DNA of 64,000 bases from NCBI GenBank assembly GCA_016191785.1, contig JACPVJ010000184.1, forward strand, positions 124,001 to 188,000, read 5' to 3'. Both the position numbers and the translations under genes were made by a program. The DNA is from Myxococcales bacterium (GTDB lineage: Bacteria > Myxococcota_A > Polyangia > Polyangiales > Polyangiaceae). Positions within the stretch are counted from its first letter, which is position 1; each line of letters starts with the position of its first letter. The notes under the pieces are model-generated. The model saw nothing but the letters and a program-made list of their open reading frames with translations, was not told the origin of the DNA and did no database searches. Positions 34,133 to 42,856 of the stretch are shown here, piece after piece.

Positions 34133-35626
34133 TCAGTTGCAGGTCAGCGCCTGCATGCTCGTGGGCTTGTCGGCTCGGAGCTGCTTGCAGGCGTCGGGGC
34201 AGAACACCGCGGTCTTGGCGCCGGCGTCGGTGCTGCTGAGGTAGAACGCCGAGGCCTTGCACGAGGCCTGGTCCTTCACCTGCGACAGGTGCACGGTCTG
34301 CCCGCCGCCCGGGGGCGCGTACTCGAGCTCGAGCGTCGCGAGCGAACCCGCGCTGGGCAGGGGGTGCTCGCAGGTGGGCAGGGCGCTTTGGATCACGGCA
34401 TTGGCCAGCTGCTTGAACGCGACCGGAAACCCCGCCCCGTCGCACACCGGGAAGCGGAGCCCGCCGGTGAGCATGCTGAGCGCTTGGGTACCCGGACCCG
34501 AGTTGACGGCCGTGGTGCACTTGGTGCTGTAAGGGACCAACGGATCGCTCGGAAGGTACCCCGACGAGCTGCTGCCGAAATTGGGCGCAACACCGCTCAA
34601 GCTGTGCCACATGTACTTGCGCGTTTGCGCGGTGCCAAACTGCGTGGGCGAGAGCGCCAGCAGATCTGCGTCGAAGCCCTTCGCAGCGATCGGGGCCTCG
34701 GTCGCGGAGGTCGACTGCACGCCGTCCTTGTAGCACTTGGGGCCGTTGGTGGCGCACGACGGGGGGTAGGTGCCCACGTAGGGCCAGGTGCAATTCATCC
34801 CGTCATCGGACACCAGGACGAAGGTCTTGAACGCGTCGGCCCTCAGCCACTCCGACCAGCCCTTGGGCGCCAGGTTGTAGCGATCGGGGTCGTCGAACCA
34901 CTCGAGCAGCTTGCACCAACCGTCCGTGCTCTCGACGTCGTCGTGATCGTAGTGGAAGAAGATGGGCAGGTTGTTGGTGGGCGCGACGTTCTGCCCGACG
35001 CCCGCGCAGGGTTTGCCGCCGAGCGGCGGCTCGATGCAGATCGAGGACTCGTAGCTCGACGGGGTGTTGTACCCGCCGTGTTCTCCGACCACGATGATCC
35101 GGAAGTCGATCGAGGCCAAGCCCAGCGCCTGGGCGAAGTTCGGGTTGAGGTTGTCCTGGATGGCTTTCATCTCCTCGGCCATCGAGCACGAGTTGTCGAC
35201 CAACCAGATGATGTCCGCCGGACCGCGAGCGATCGTGACGGCGGTCTTCGCCGGCGTGCAACCGGCGTCCGCGCCCGCCGAGCCGTCGCCCGCGTCGGAA
35301 GCGCCGCCGCCCGCGTTGCCCCCAGCGCCTGCGCCGCCCCCTGCGCCGCCCGTGCTGCCCCCAGCGCTGCCCGCGCTGCCCCCTGCGCCGCCGGCGCCGC
35401 AATCGCAGCTGCCCCAGCTGCCGTTCGCCCCGCACAGCTGCCCGCCTTGGCAGGCGCCGGGGCCGACGCAGGTTCGCGTCTCGCCAGGGGTACATGAGCC
35501 CGCGCCGCCCGTCGACGTGCCCGCGCTGCCGTCGCCGTCGGTGTCGCCTCCGCAGCCGCCGGTGAGCGAGAGGCCCGAGCCCAGTCCGGCGATGAGCCAG
35601 AACGCGTAGCGAAGCCCAGTCGACAT
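34133..35626 (-). CDS. vWA-like lipoprotein with Gly/Ser-rich linker
   Basis: A 497-residue lipoprotein from ATG 35626. The longer frame from 35680 has a non-signal N-terminus. The lipobox is LTGGC (Cys25). A Cys motif pair and a Gly/Ala linker occupy about 30-130. The vWA-like domain starts with IIWLVDNSCSM (DxSxS of MIDAS present) and contains VLVSDDGMN. The rest includes CTWPYVGTYPPSC and other Cys pairs. It is similar in plan to the lipoprotein at 10595-11932 but not an evident close paralogue. The likely role is adhesion or metal-dependent binding at the cell surface. Confidence 0.82.
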   Translation of the reverse strand: MSTGLRYAFWLIAGLGSGLSLTGGCGGDTDGDGSAGTSTGGAGSCTPGETRTCVGPGACQGGQLCGANGSWGSCDCGAGGAGGSAGSAGGSTGGAGGGAGAGGNAGGGASDAGDGSAGADAGCTPAKTAVTIARGPADIIWLVDNSCSMAEEMKAIQDNLNPNFAQALGLASIDFRIIVVGEHGGYNTPSSYESSICIEPPLGGKPCAGVGQNVAPTNNLPIFFHYDHDDVESTDGWCKLLEWFDDPDRYNLAPKGWSEWLRADAFKTFVLVSDDGMNCTWPYVGTYPPSCATNGPKCYKDGVQSTSATEAPIAAKGFDADLLALSPTQFGTAQTRKYMWHSLSGVAPNFGSSSSGYLPSDPLVPYSTKCTTAVNSGPGTQALSMLTGGLRFPVCDGAGFPVAFKQLANAVIQSALPTCEHPLPSAGSLATLELEYAPPGGGQTVHLSQVKDQASCKASAFYLSSTDAGAKTAVFCPDACKQLRADKPTSMQALTCN

Positions 35627-35684
35627 CCACCACCACGCTAACTGGAGCTCGACCCTCTGCACATGGTCATTTTTCCGCAACGGG

Positions 35685-35793
35685 GGCTCACCCCTTGATC
35701 ACACCCAGGGGCACCAGCTTCGCGACCTTGTGCGAGATGCCGGCGCCGGCGATCACGTCGACCACGTCCTCGACGTCTTTGTAGGCCTCGCTC
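35685..35793 (-). repeat. Left direct repeat: displaced rtcB 3' end
   Basis: This 109-bp segment matches 38507-38615 with three mismatches (A/T at 35703, T/C at 35731, C/T at 35770). It carries the final 34 or so codons of rtcB (SEAYKDVEDVVDV...LGVIKG), including the stop and 3 bp beyond. It is detached from any RtcB start. It is fused in frame to the AbiEii remnant upstream. Confidence 0.93.
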
Positions 35794-35966
35794 CTGTCCT
35801 GCCCCCGCCTCGCCTCGCTGCGCTCGGCGGTCCCCCCCTTACGCGGCAGCGCGCGCCGGCTTTCGTCTCTCCAAGACCACGGCGCCTTGCCGATGGCGCG
35901 CGCCGCGCGCGTGGGGGGGACGCGTCGTTCCGCGACTGTGGCACCCGTGCTTCGATGACTGCGCCC

Positions 35967-36619
35967 GGTCCTCCAATCCTTGCGGTTGAGGCCGCCGTAG
36001 ACGACGCAGGCGAGGCGCAGCTTGTCCCGGTCGAGATCGGTGCGACGGAGCAGCTCGCGCGCATCGAAGATGTCACGACTCGCGTTGCGTGCGACGAGCC
36101 CCGCGAGTTTGCCCGCGGCAAGTTCATGTCGATCGACGATTGCGATCTCCCTCGCCACGGCGGGCCCGAGCGGCTGGGAGTCCAGGGTGGCGACCGGCCA
36201 CAGCCGGACGCGCAGCATGAAGTTGAGATCGACCTCGAGCTTGTCCGAGGAGCCGGCGGTGTTCACGAAGGACAGGCGCCATTTGCCCCGGCGTGCTCGC
36301 TCGGCATGCGCTTCACGGTGAGCCCTTCACGCGCGCAGACCGCGGCAATCGCCTGCTCAACCTTCGGCTTGTCCGCGAGCATGGTGTCGCGGTCTCCGGA
36401 GCCGACGTAGTTGAGATCGATGTCGACCGACAACCGCGGCACGTCGAAGAGGAAGAGGTTGAGGGCCGTGCCGCCCTTGAGCGCGACGCGCGGACGAAGG
36501 AAGGCGTTGGAACGCAACGTCTCGAGCAGGCTCAGCAAGCGAAACACCTTCTCGAGCGCGTCGGGTCGAAAACCGAGTGTCGCGGAAGTCTCCTGGATCT
36601 CTTCAGCGCCGAACTTCAT
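35967..36619 (-). pseudogene. AbiEii-type nucleotidyltransferase toxin, frameshifted and truncated
   Basis: The gene starts at ATG 36619 (MKFGAEEIQETSATLGF) and carries the active-site features LKGGTALNLF and SVDIDLNYVG. The frame then breaks near 36286-36289, in a run of four C (G on the coding strand). A missing base there would join RMPSEHAG to KWRLSFVNTAGSSDKLEVDLNF in the next frame. The second part (DKLEVDLNFMLRVR...NRKDW) continues to about 35967, then loses similarity and runs into the rtcB-tail repeat. AbiEii-type toxins are about 290 residues, so the C-terminus is missing. AbiE systems are type IV toxin-antitoxin/abortive-infection modules. Confidence 0.8.
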
Positions 36620-36843
36620 GCGACCTCTTCCCACGAACGCGTGAGGACCTGCTCGGGAACGATCAGGTTCCAGCGTGGAAGGAGCTTGCCACCCTTGCGA
36701 TGTTGGCGTTCGAGGTAGCGGGGCTGAGCGGGCGACCGCGTGCGGAGGGCCTCGAGGTGCCGCTCTTCGACGAGCAGCTCGTCCTTGTGCTGCTCGAGGA
36801 AGAAGCCGACGCGGGCGATCGTGAGCGCCGAGCCGAGGCGCAA
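36616..36843 (-). pseudogene. AbiEi-type antitoxin, C-terminal remnant
   Basis: A 75-residue frame (ALTIARVGFFLEQHK, YLERQHRKGGKLLPRWNLIVPEQVL, split here into two motifs) resembles the C-terminal part of AbiEi antitoxin/regulators. The upstream part and the N-terminal winged helix are absent. The stop overlaps the AbiEii start by 4 bp (ATGA), the usual coupling of abiEi-abiEii. It is probably non-functional. Confidence 0.6.
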
Positions 36844-36987
36844 AGCCGCCGAATCTCATCGCTTGGAAGGAAAACTCAAGGATCACGCGCAGGACCGGGT
36901 TTTCACCAGGCACACTGTGTCGCGAAGAAGACCGTCATCCACCTGCGGTTCGCCCCAATAACACCGGGATAACGATGTCAGTTCTAT

Positions 36988-37003
36988 TGACGATTTTTCG
37001 TCA
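36988..37003. promoter_or_regulatory. Inverted repeat upstream of the DUF4143 ATPase gene
   Basis: TGACGA-TTTT-TCGTCA (36988-37003) is a 6-bp dyad with a 4-bp spacer, within an AT-rich stretch 20 bp before ATG 37023. It is a plausible operator. Confidence 0.5.
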
Positions 37004-37022
37004 GTAGTAATAACGTGACCCC

Positions 37023-38210
37023 ATGGCAGAAATTTCCCGGGAAATTGAGCCTGTTCTGCGCCGGCTGCTCGCGCAGCGGCCTTGCGTGGTGCTCACCGGC
37101 TGCCGCCAGACGGGCAAGACGTGGCTGGCGCGCTCGGCCTTGCCTCACGCGACCTACGTGACCCTGGACCTGCCGTCGCTCGCCGAACAAGCCGAAGGCT
37201 CGGGACAGCGCTTCTTGGAGCAGCATCCGGCGCCGTGCGTGATCGACGAGGTGCAGTACGCGCCAGCGCTGTTCCGAAACCTGAAGGTCGCGATCGACCG
37301 CGCGCGTGATCGCTCTGGCGCGTACCTCTTGACGGGCTCGCAGCGCTTCGTGCTGATGAAAGGCGTTACGGAGAGCCTGGCCGGGAGAGCGGCGGTCCTG
37401 GAACTCTCGCCGTTGTCCCTTGCTGAGATCGAAGCCGCACGCGGCCAGCGCGCCGAGGGAGAACGTCTGCTCGAGTGGATGTGGCAAGGAGCGTTCCCCG
37501 AGCTCCACGCTCGTGATCTCGACGCCGCGGGGTTTCATGCGAGTCTCATCGCGACCTACCTGGAACGAGACGTGCGTTCGTTGCTGGCCGTGAAGAACCT
37601 GCGCGACTTCGAGCGCTTCTTGCGCCTGCTCGCGGTGCGCGCCGGGTCGCTTCTCGAGATCGGCGCGCTGGCCTCGGACACGGGGATCAGCGTGAACACG
37701 GCCAAGGCATGGCTCGGCGTGCTCGAGGCGTCGGGAGTCCTTCTGCTCACTCCACCGTGGTTCGAGAACATCGGCAAACGTCTGGTCAAGTCGCCAAAGG
37801 TCTACTTTCTCGACACGGGTCTCTTGTGCTCGCTCTTGTCGATCGAGTCGCAGCGCGCGCTAGCGAAGACCTCACTGCGTGGCGCCGTGTTCGAGAACCT
37901 GGTTCACGCCGAGCTCGTCAAGTCGTTCACCAACCGCGGCGCCCGGCCGCGCATCCACTTCTACCGAGAGCACGCCGGGCTCGAAGTGGACTTCGTGATC
38001 CCGGAGGCCGATCGACTGCACCTGATCGAGGTCAAGTACCAGGAGCGCGCCGCATTGCCGAAAGGCTTCAAACAGGTCGCGTCTGCCGTCGGCGACGCAC
38101 GCATCGCGTCTCGCAGCGTGGTGACCGCACGACGCGACTCCTACGAGCGAGAGGGCGTCGTGTGGCGCGGCCCGGCGGGTGGGGCGTGGCCGTGGGAGGT
38201 CGACCGCTGA
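37023..38210 (+). CDS. AAA ATPase with DUF4143 C-terminal domain
   Basis: A 395-residue protein. The N-terminal ATPase has Walker A GCRQTGKT (26-33), Walker B VIDEVQ (73-78) and the TGSQ motif (104-107). The C-terminal DUF4143 half contains LLTPPWFEN, KVYFLDTGLL and the PD-(D/E)xK-like elements LEVDFVI and LIEVKYQ. This family is widespread in bacteria and archaea; its role is not established, and DNA or protein interaction and defence have been suggested. It is the only intact gene inside the island. Palindromes lie at 36988-37003 and 37031-37046, the latter inside its first codons. Confidence 0.9.
   Translation: MAEISREIEPVLRRLLAQRPCVVLTGCRQTGKTWLARSALPHATYVTLDLPSLAEQAEGSGQRFLEQHPAPCVIDEVQYAPALFRNLKVAIDRARDRSGAYLLTGSQRFVLMKGVTESLAGRAAVLELSPLSLAEIEAARGQRAEGERLLEWMWQGAFPELHARDLDAAGFHASLIATYLERDVRSLLAVKNLRDFERFLRLLAVRAGSLLEIGALASDTGISVNTAKAWLGVLEASGVLLLTPPWFENIGKRLVKSPKVYFLDTGLLCSLLSIESQRALAKTSLRGAVFENLVHAELVKSFTNRGARPRIHFYREHAGLEVDFVIPEADRLHLIEVKYQERAALPKGFKQVASAVGDARIASRSVVTARRDSYEREGVVWRGPAGGAWPWEVDR
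37031..37046. promoter_or_regulatory. 16-bp perfect palindrome in the first codons of the ATPase gene
   Basis: AATTTCCCGGGAAATT equals its reverse complement. Its centre is 43 bp from the centre of the upstream dyad, about four helical turns, as for cooperative operators. It overlaps codons 3-8, so it could also affect translation. Confidence 0.45.
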
Positions 38211-38371
38211 ACCACGCTGCCGCCCTGCTCTGCTCACGCAGTCACCCTCACTTGGAGATGATCCCGCAAGAACGCGGCGCATTGATCAACCTGAGATTCG
38301 GCGGATCGCGTTTCGTCCCGCGGACTTGTTGCGCCAGCGACCGCGATCGAAGCGCCGCGCAACCCAGCGAT

Positions 38372-38506
38372 CGTTTCCACCAGTACGTCATCGGCCCGCA
38401 CATCGCCGACTTCGCGGTTCCTTCCGCGCGGCTCGTGATTGAGGTTGACGGTGCGTACCACGCCGAGCGCCGCGTGGCGGACGCGCGGCGCTCGGCGGTC
38501 GAGGAC
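38372..38506 (+). pseudogene. DUF559-type endonuclease remnant
   Basis: About 45 codons match the DUF559 (Vsr-like) core: YVIGPHIADFAVPSARLVI and EVDGAYHAERRVADARR. The similarity stops where the right rtcB repeat begins. No complete start part is clear in 38211-38371. It is thus a fragment, probably cut by the event that built the island. Confidence 0.6.
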
Positions 38507-38615
38507 GGCTCACCCCTTGATCACTCCCAGGGGCACCAGCTTCGCGACCTTGCGCGAGATGCCGGCGCCGGCGATCACGTCGACCACGTCTTCGACGTCT
38601 TTGTAGGCCTCGCTC
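38507..38615 (-). repeat. Right direct repeat: 3' end of intact rtcB
   Basis: It matches 35685-35793 with 3 mismatches in 109 bp. It contains the last codons and stop of the full rtcB gene and 3 bp after it. Confidence 0.93.
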
Positions 38616-39964
38616 ATCTCTTCGCCCAGGGTGCGTGGGCCTCGGGCCAGCACCTCGATGCCGCGCGAGGCGAGCTCGCGCTCGATGTCGCGACCGCGGG
38701 CGTGCTTCAGCGCAGCCGTGCGCGAGAGCAGGCGGCCGGCGCCGTGACAGCTCGAGCCGAAGGTCTCCGTCATGGCGCTCGCGTTGCCGGCGAGCACGAA
38801 CGAGTACCGACCCATGTCACCGGGAATGAGCACGGGCTGCCCCACCGCGCGATACGCTTCGGGGACCCGCGGGTCACCCGGCCCGAACGCGCGAGTCGCG
38901 CCCTTGCGGTGGACCAGCACGCGTCTTGGCTGCCCGTCGACCTGGTGCTCCTCGAACTTCGCGATGTTGTGGCAGACGTCGTACAAGACTCGCGCTCCGA
39001 GCTCCGGCTCCGCCAAGCCCATCGCTTCCGCGACGGCGCGCACCGCGAGGCCGGTCATCACTTGCCGGTTGGCCCAGGCGAAGTTGGCCGCGGCCTGCAT
39101 CGCGCCCAGGTAGCGCGTGCCGAGCTCCGAGCCGATCGGGGCGCACGCGAGCTGGCGGTCGGGCAGGGCGGCGTAGTCCGCGCCGAACCTCTCGTAGACC
39201 CGCGACAGCTCGTGGAGCGTCTCGTCGCACACCTGATGGCCGAGCCCGCGGGAGCCGGAGTGGATCATCAGCGTGATCTCGCCGGTGCGCAGGCCGAAGG
39301 CGGCGGCGGCCTCGGGATCGTAGATCTCGGCTACGTGCTGGAGCTCGAGGAAGTGGTTGCCGCTCCCCAGCGTCCCCACCTGATCGGCGCCGCGGGCGAG
39401 TGCGCGGTCGCTGACCCACTCCGGCTCTGCGCCCTGCAGGCGGCCGCCCTCCTCGCAGTGCGTGGCGTCGTCCGCCCCCGCGCGATAGCCCCGGGCCACG
39501 GCCCAGTCGGCGCCCTGGGCCATCAGCTCGCGGAGCTCGCGCCGCGAGAGCTTGGGGATGGCGCTTCCGGCGCCCATCCCGGTGGGGATGGTGGCGAACA
39601 GCCTCGAGACGATCGCGTGGGTGTTTCGTCTCACCTCATCGACCGGGAGCTGGGTGGTGATCACACGGCAGCCGCAGTTGATGTCGTAGCCGACCCCGCC
39701 CGGGCTCACCGCCCCGCCCTCGGCGTCCACGGCGGCGACCCCGCCGATCGGGAAGCCGTAACCCCAGTGGATGTCCGGCATCGCCAGGCTCGCTCCGACG
39801 ATCCCGGGCAAGTGCGCCACGGCGGCCACCTGCTCGAGCGCCCGATCGGCCGAGAGCGCCGCGAGCTGGGCTTCTGTGACGTACACTCGGCCCGGCACCC
39901 GCATCCCGCCGCGACGGGGGATCTCCCAGCAGAACGGGCTGAGCTGTCGGAGCGGCAGGGTCAT
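38510..39964 (-). CDS. rtcB: RtcB RNA ligase
   Basis: A 484-residue protein from ATG 39964 (MTLPLRQLSPFCWEIP). The ATG overlaps the archease stop by 4 bp. Motifs are GGVGYDINCGCRV (metal-binding Asp and Cys), GSGNHFLELQ and HSGSRGLG (metal His), and SCHGAGR (guanylated His). RtcB joins RNA 2',3'-cyclic phosphate or 3'-phosphate ends to 5'-OH ends, using GTP and Mn2+. Its 3' end is the duplicated repeat of the adjacent island. The gene itself appears intact. Confidence 0.97.
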   Translation of the reverse strand: MTLPLRQLSPFCWEIPRRGGMRVPGRVYVTEAQLAALSADRALEQVAAVAHLPGIVGASLAMPDIHWGYGFPIGGVAAVDAEGGAVSPGGVGYDINCGCRVITTQLPVDEVRRNTHAIVSRLFATIPTGMGAGSAIPKLSRRELRELMAQGADWAVARGYRAGADDATHCEEGGRLQGAEPEWVSDRALARGADQVGTLGSGNHFLELQHVAEIYDPEAAAAFGLRTGEITLMIHSGSRGLGHQVCDETLHELSRVYERFGADYAALPDRQLACAPIGSELGTRYLGAMQAAANFAWANRQVMTGLAVRAVAEAMGLAEPELGARVLYDVCHNIAKFEEHQVDGQPRRVLVHRKGATRAFGPGDPRVPEAYRAVGQPVLIPGDMGRYSFVLAGNASAMTETFGSSCHGAGRLLSRTAALKHARGRDIERELASRGIEVLARGPRTLGEEMSEAYKDVEDVVDVIAGAGISRKVAKLVPLGVIKG

Positions 39965-40431
39965 GTGTCGAACACTACCGCGGCGACCCAACCGCCGCCT
40001 TCGGGCTCGAAGCGCGCAGCGTGCAAGGTCACTGCTTTGAGCACCAGACCGTCGGTGTGGGCGACAGGGTCGTAGGCGCCGGTCCCGACCACGACCCGTG
40101 CGCCGCGCTCGGGGTCGAGCAGGGCGACCTCGCAGCTCTCGGGGACCCAGCGCTCGGTCTCGAAGTGGAACAGCAGCTCGCGCAACACGTCGACGGCCAT
40201 CCCCGCCAGATCGCCCGCCTCGACCTCGATCACCTGATCGGCGCCCGAGGCCAGAGGTGCGCCTCCGGTGACCAGATCCGCGTACGCCAGCACCAGCCGC
40301 CCGAGGGTCTCTTCCTTCGAGTCGCCGCGGACGAGGACCCCGGCGTCTGCCGTGTGGTCCAGCTCTTCGTAGGGTACGGGGTGGCGCAGGCGCACGGCGG
40401 TGTCAGCTTGCCCAAGGCGGCCAGCGTCCAC
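39961..40431 (-). CDS. Archease, RtcB cofactor
   Basis: A 156-residue protein (GTG start at 40431; GTG at 40395 fits the family start better). The motif YEELDHTADAGV is the conserved archease N-terminus, and HFETERWVPE is typical. Archease speeds up the guanylylation and turnover of RtcB and is essential for multiple turnover in some species. It is translationally coupled to rtcB (ATGA). Confidence 0.94.
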   Translation of the reverse strand: MDAGRLGQADTAVRLRHPVPYEELDHTADAGVLVRGDSKEETLGRLVLAYADLVTGGAPLASGADQVIEVEAGDLAGMAVDVLRELLFHFETERWVPESCEVALLDPERGARVVVGTGAYDPVAHTDGLVLKAVTLHAARFEPEGGGWVAAVVFDT

Positions 40432-40520
40432 AACGCACGCCGGGGCATTCCCGGGACAATCTCGCGAATTTGCCGCGGATGGTTCCCGCGCGGCGCCAAA
40501 TGCTCTAACCAGCCCCGGCT

Positions 40521-41336
40521 TTGGCGAAGAGCAATCTCACCGTGCGCCTGCTCACGGCCGTCGTGTTCGTGCCATTGCTGTTGGCCTTGCTCTTCGTGGG
40601 CCCCGCTTGGGGTTTCTACCTTCTGGTCGCCGCTGCCACGGCGGTCGGTGCGAGCGAGCTCTTCGCCATGACCCACCCGGGCGATCGCGTTGCGCAGGGG
40701 ATCGGCGTGGCGCTCACCGCGGGGGTGAGCGCGGCCGTCTACTTTGCCACCCAAGATGCGCGCGTGTTGCTCGCGGTCTTCCTCGCCGTGCCGGTCGTCG
40801 GCGTGCTGCTTCCGCTCTGGCGACTGGGTCAGATCGAGACGGCGGGTCTGCGGATCATGGCCAACGTGGCGGCGCCGCTCTACCTCGGGGCGCTGTTCTG
40901 CACGATCGCGCTCCTGCGTCGCGACATGGGCGCCGACGGTCCGCGCTGGGTGGTGATGACGCTCACTTTTGCGTGGTTGGCCGACACTGGCGGCTACTTC
41001 GCCGGGCGTTTCCTCGGCAAGAACAAGCTGTACGAGAAGGTCAGTCCCAAGAAGACCCGCGAGGGCTTCTATGGCGCGCTGGGTGGCGCGACCCTCGGCG
41101 CGGTGGTCGCGAGTCTGTGGTACCTGCCCAGCATCCCGATCAGCCACGCCGTGCCGCTCGCAATCTTTGCCGGTGCGCTCGGTCAGATGGGGGACCTGGT
41201 CGAATCGCTGCTCAAGCGCTCGACCGGGATCAAGGACAGCGGTTGGATCGTTCCGGGCCACGGCGGGCTGCTCGACCGCGTCGACGCCCTGCTGATCGTC
41301 AGCCCGATCGTCTATCTCTACACGGTCTTCCGCTGA
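40521..41336 (+). CDS. cdsA: Phosphatidate cytidylyltransferase
   Basis: A 271-residue integral membrane protein with a TTG start. It has at least seven hydrophobic stretches. The family signature is seen near the C-terminus: SLLKRSTGIKDSG and PGHGGLLDRVDALL, containing the conserved Asp residues. It makes CDP-diacylglycerol from phosphatidate and CTP, the precursor for membrane phospholipids. Divergent from archease. Confidence 0.95.
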   Translation: MAKSNLTVRLLTAVVFVPLLLALLFVGPAWGFYLLVAAATAVGASELFAMTHPGDRVAQGIGVALTAGVSAAVYFATQDARVLLAVFLAVPVVGVLLPLWRLGQIETAGLRIMANVAAPLYLGALFCTIALLRRDMGADGPRWVVMTLTFAWLADTGGYFAGRFLGKNKLYEKVSPKKTREGFYGALGGATLGAVVASLWYLPSIPISHAVPLAIFAGALGQMGDLVESLLKRSTGIKDSGWIVPGHGGLLDRVDALLIVSPIVYLYTVFR

Positions 41337-41401
41337 CCCCTGACGGGCGACACGCTGACGCGGCGCGTTGACGAAAAATGGGCTGACCGCGATCTTCGCT
41401 C

Positions 41402-42784
41402 ATGAGCAAGATCGGGTTCGCCATGAGCGCAACCCCCTCACGCCCCGCCATCAGTGAACCCGCACCCTCGTCCCGCCGCTTCGAGGACGACGCCGTCTCG
41501 TCGCCGACCAACCTGCCCCCCGGCCAGCCGCGGTACGAGTTCTTCCACGTCGTTCAGCGCTACCTCGACAAAGCCGCCAAGCTGATCCAGCTGCCGGACT
41601 ACATCCACCAGATCCTGAGTCAGCCGAAGAACGAGATCATCTGTCACTTCCCGGTGAAGATGGACAACGGGCACGTGCGGCTGTTCAAGGGCTATCGCAT
41701 CCAGCACTCGAACATCTTGGGTCCGTACAAGGGCGGCATGCGCTTTCACGAGAGCGCCAGCCTCGACGACTTCAAGGCGCTGGCTGCGCTGATGACCTGG
41801 AAATGCTCGCTCATGGGCTTGCCGTTCGGCGGCGGCAAGGGCGGCATCAAGTTCAATCCGCGCACGGTGAGCCGCAACGAGCTGCAGCGCATCACGCGCC
41901 GCTTCTTCCACGCGCTCGGCGGGAACATCGGCCCCGACTACGACATCCCCGCCCCCGACATGGGCACCAACGCGCAGACCATGGCGTGGGCCATGGACAC
42001 CTACATGAACACGGTCGGCATGGTGCAGAAGCAGGCCGTGCTCGGGGTGGTCACCGGCAAGCCCATCGCCAGCGGTGGCACCGTGGGTCGCGAGAAGGCC
42101 ACCGGCCAGGGGCTGGTGTACTGCATCCTCGAGTGGGCCAAGCGGAACCACTTCGACCTCGAGGGCAAGAAGCTCTTGGTCCAGGGCTTCGGCAACGTGG
42201 GCTCGCACACCGCCGTGCTGCTCAGCCACCTGGGGGTGTCGCTGGCGGCCGTGGGTGACCACACCGGGTACCTCTACAACCCCGAGGGGTTCAACGCCCA
42301 CCGGCTTCAGAAGTACGTCGAAGAGAAGGGCAGCATCGCGGGCTATCCGAACGGCAAGGCCATCACTCGCGAGGAGTTCTTCTCGCTCCAGGGCGACATC
42401 TTCGTTCCTGCGGCGCTCGAGAACCAGATCGGCCCGGCCGAAGCCGAGGCCTTGAACGTGAAGCTGATCGCCGAGGGCGCGAACGGCCCGTGTAGCCCCG
42501 AGGGCGAGGCCGTGCTGCTGAAGAAGGGCATCGAGATCCTGCCGGACGTCCTGGCCAACGGCGGGGGCGTCACGGTCAGCTACTACGAGTGGGTGCAAAA
42601 TCGCCGGAGCGAGTCGTGGGACCTCGCCGAGGTCGACCGCCGGCTGAAGGACGCGATGGAACACGCCTACAGCCGCGTGGTGCACGCGACGCGGCAGCAT
42701 CAAACCGACTACCGCACCGCCTGCTACTGCGTGGCGCTCGAGCGCCTGCAGCGGGTCTACGAAGAGCGCGAGATCTTCCCCTGA
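41402..42784 (+). CDS. gdhA: Glutamate dehydrogenase
   Basis: A 460-residue enzyme (Glu/Leu/Phe/Val dehydrogenase family). Motifs are KGGMRFHE, the catalytic-lysine phrase PFGGGKGG, DIPAPDMGT and the nucleotide fold LLVQGFGNVGSHTA. It interconverts glutamate and 2-oxoglutarate plus ammonium. The NAD versus NADP preference is not called. It is a monocistronic-looking unit. Confidence 0.96.
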   Translation: MSKIGFAMSATPSRPAISEPAPSSRRFEDDAVSSPTNLPPGQPRYEFFHVVQRYLDKAAKLIQLPDYIHQILSQPKNEIICHFPVKMDNGHVRLFKGYRIQHSNILGPYKGGMRFHESASLDDFKALAALMTWKCSLMGLPFGGGKGGIKFNPRTVSRNELQRITRRFFHALGGNIGPDYDIPAPDMGTNAQTMAWAMDTYMNTVGMVQKQAVLGVVTGKPIASGGTVGREKATGQGLVYCILEWAKRNHFDLEGKKLLVQGFGNVGSHTAVLLSHLGVSLAAVGDHTGYLYNPEGFNAHRLQKYVEEKGSIAGYPNGKAITREEFFSLQGDIFVPAALENQIGPAEAEALNVKLIAEGANGPCSPEGEAVLLKKGIEILPDVLANGGGVTVSYYEWVQNRRSESWDLAEVDRRLKDAMEHAYSRVVHATRQHQTDYRTACYCVALERLQRVYEEREIFP

Positions 42785-42856
42785 CATCAGCTGTCGAGGT
42801 CGGCGGCCGAACACGGCGGCCCGGCCGCGAGTTGACAGCCGGAAGTTCGCTCGACG

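Larger units (their letters stand above)
35685..38615. mobile_element. 2.8-kb island bounded by rtcB 3'-end direct repeats
   Basis: The unit length between repeat copies is 2822 bp. The intact rtcB keeps the right copy as its own 3' end, and the left copy is a detached tail. This is the pattern left when an element integrates into a gene end and supplies a replacement end. The contents are defence-like: AbiEi and AbiEii remnants, a DUF4143 ATPase, and a DUF559 fragment. The stretch around 36940-37020 is conspicuously AT-rich compared with the rest of the window. No integrase or transposase was found inside, so the element is either a decayed remnant or was mobilised in trans. A simple segmental duplication is the main alternative. 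Confidence 0.6.

Noticed and set aside
35820..35832. 13-bp GCGCTCGGCGGTC also found at 38488-38500 near the island edges
   Set aside because: Considered as an internal att core, but it is at different distances from the two repeats and its composition is common in this GC-rich DNA.
42785..42856. Possible terminator after the glutamate dehydrogenase gene
   Set aside because: GC-rich stretches are present but no stem with a following T-run can be found.
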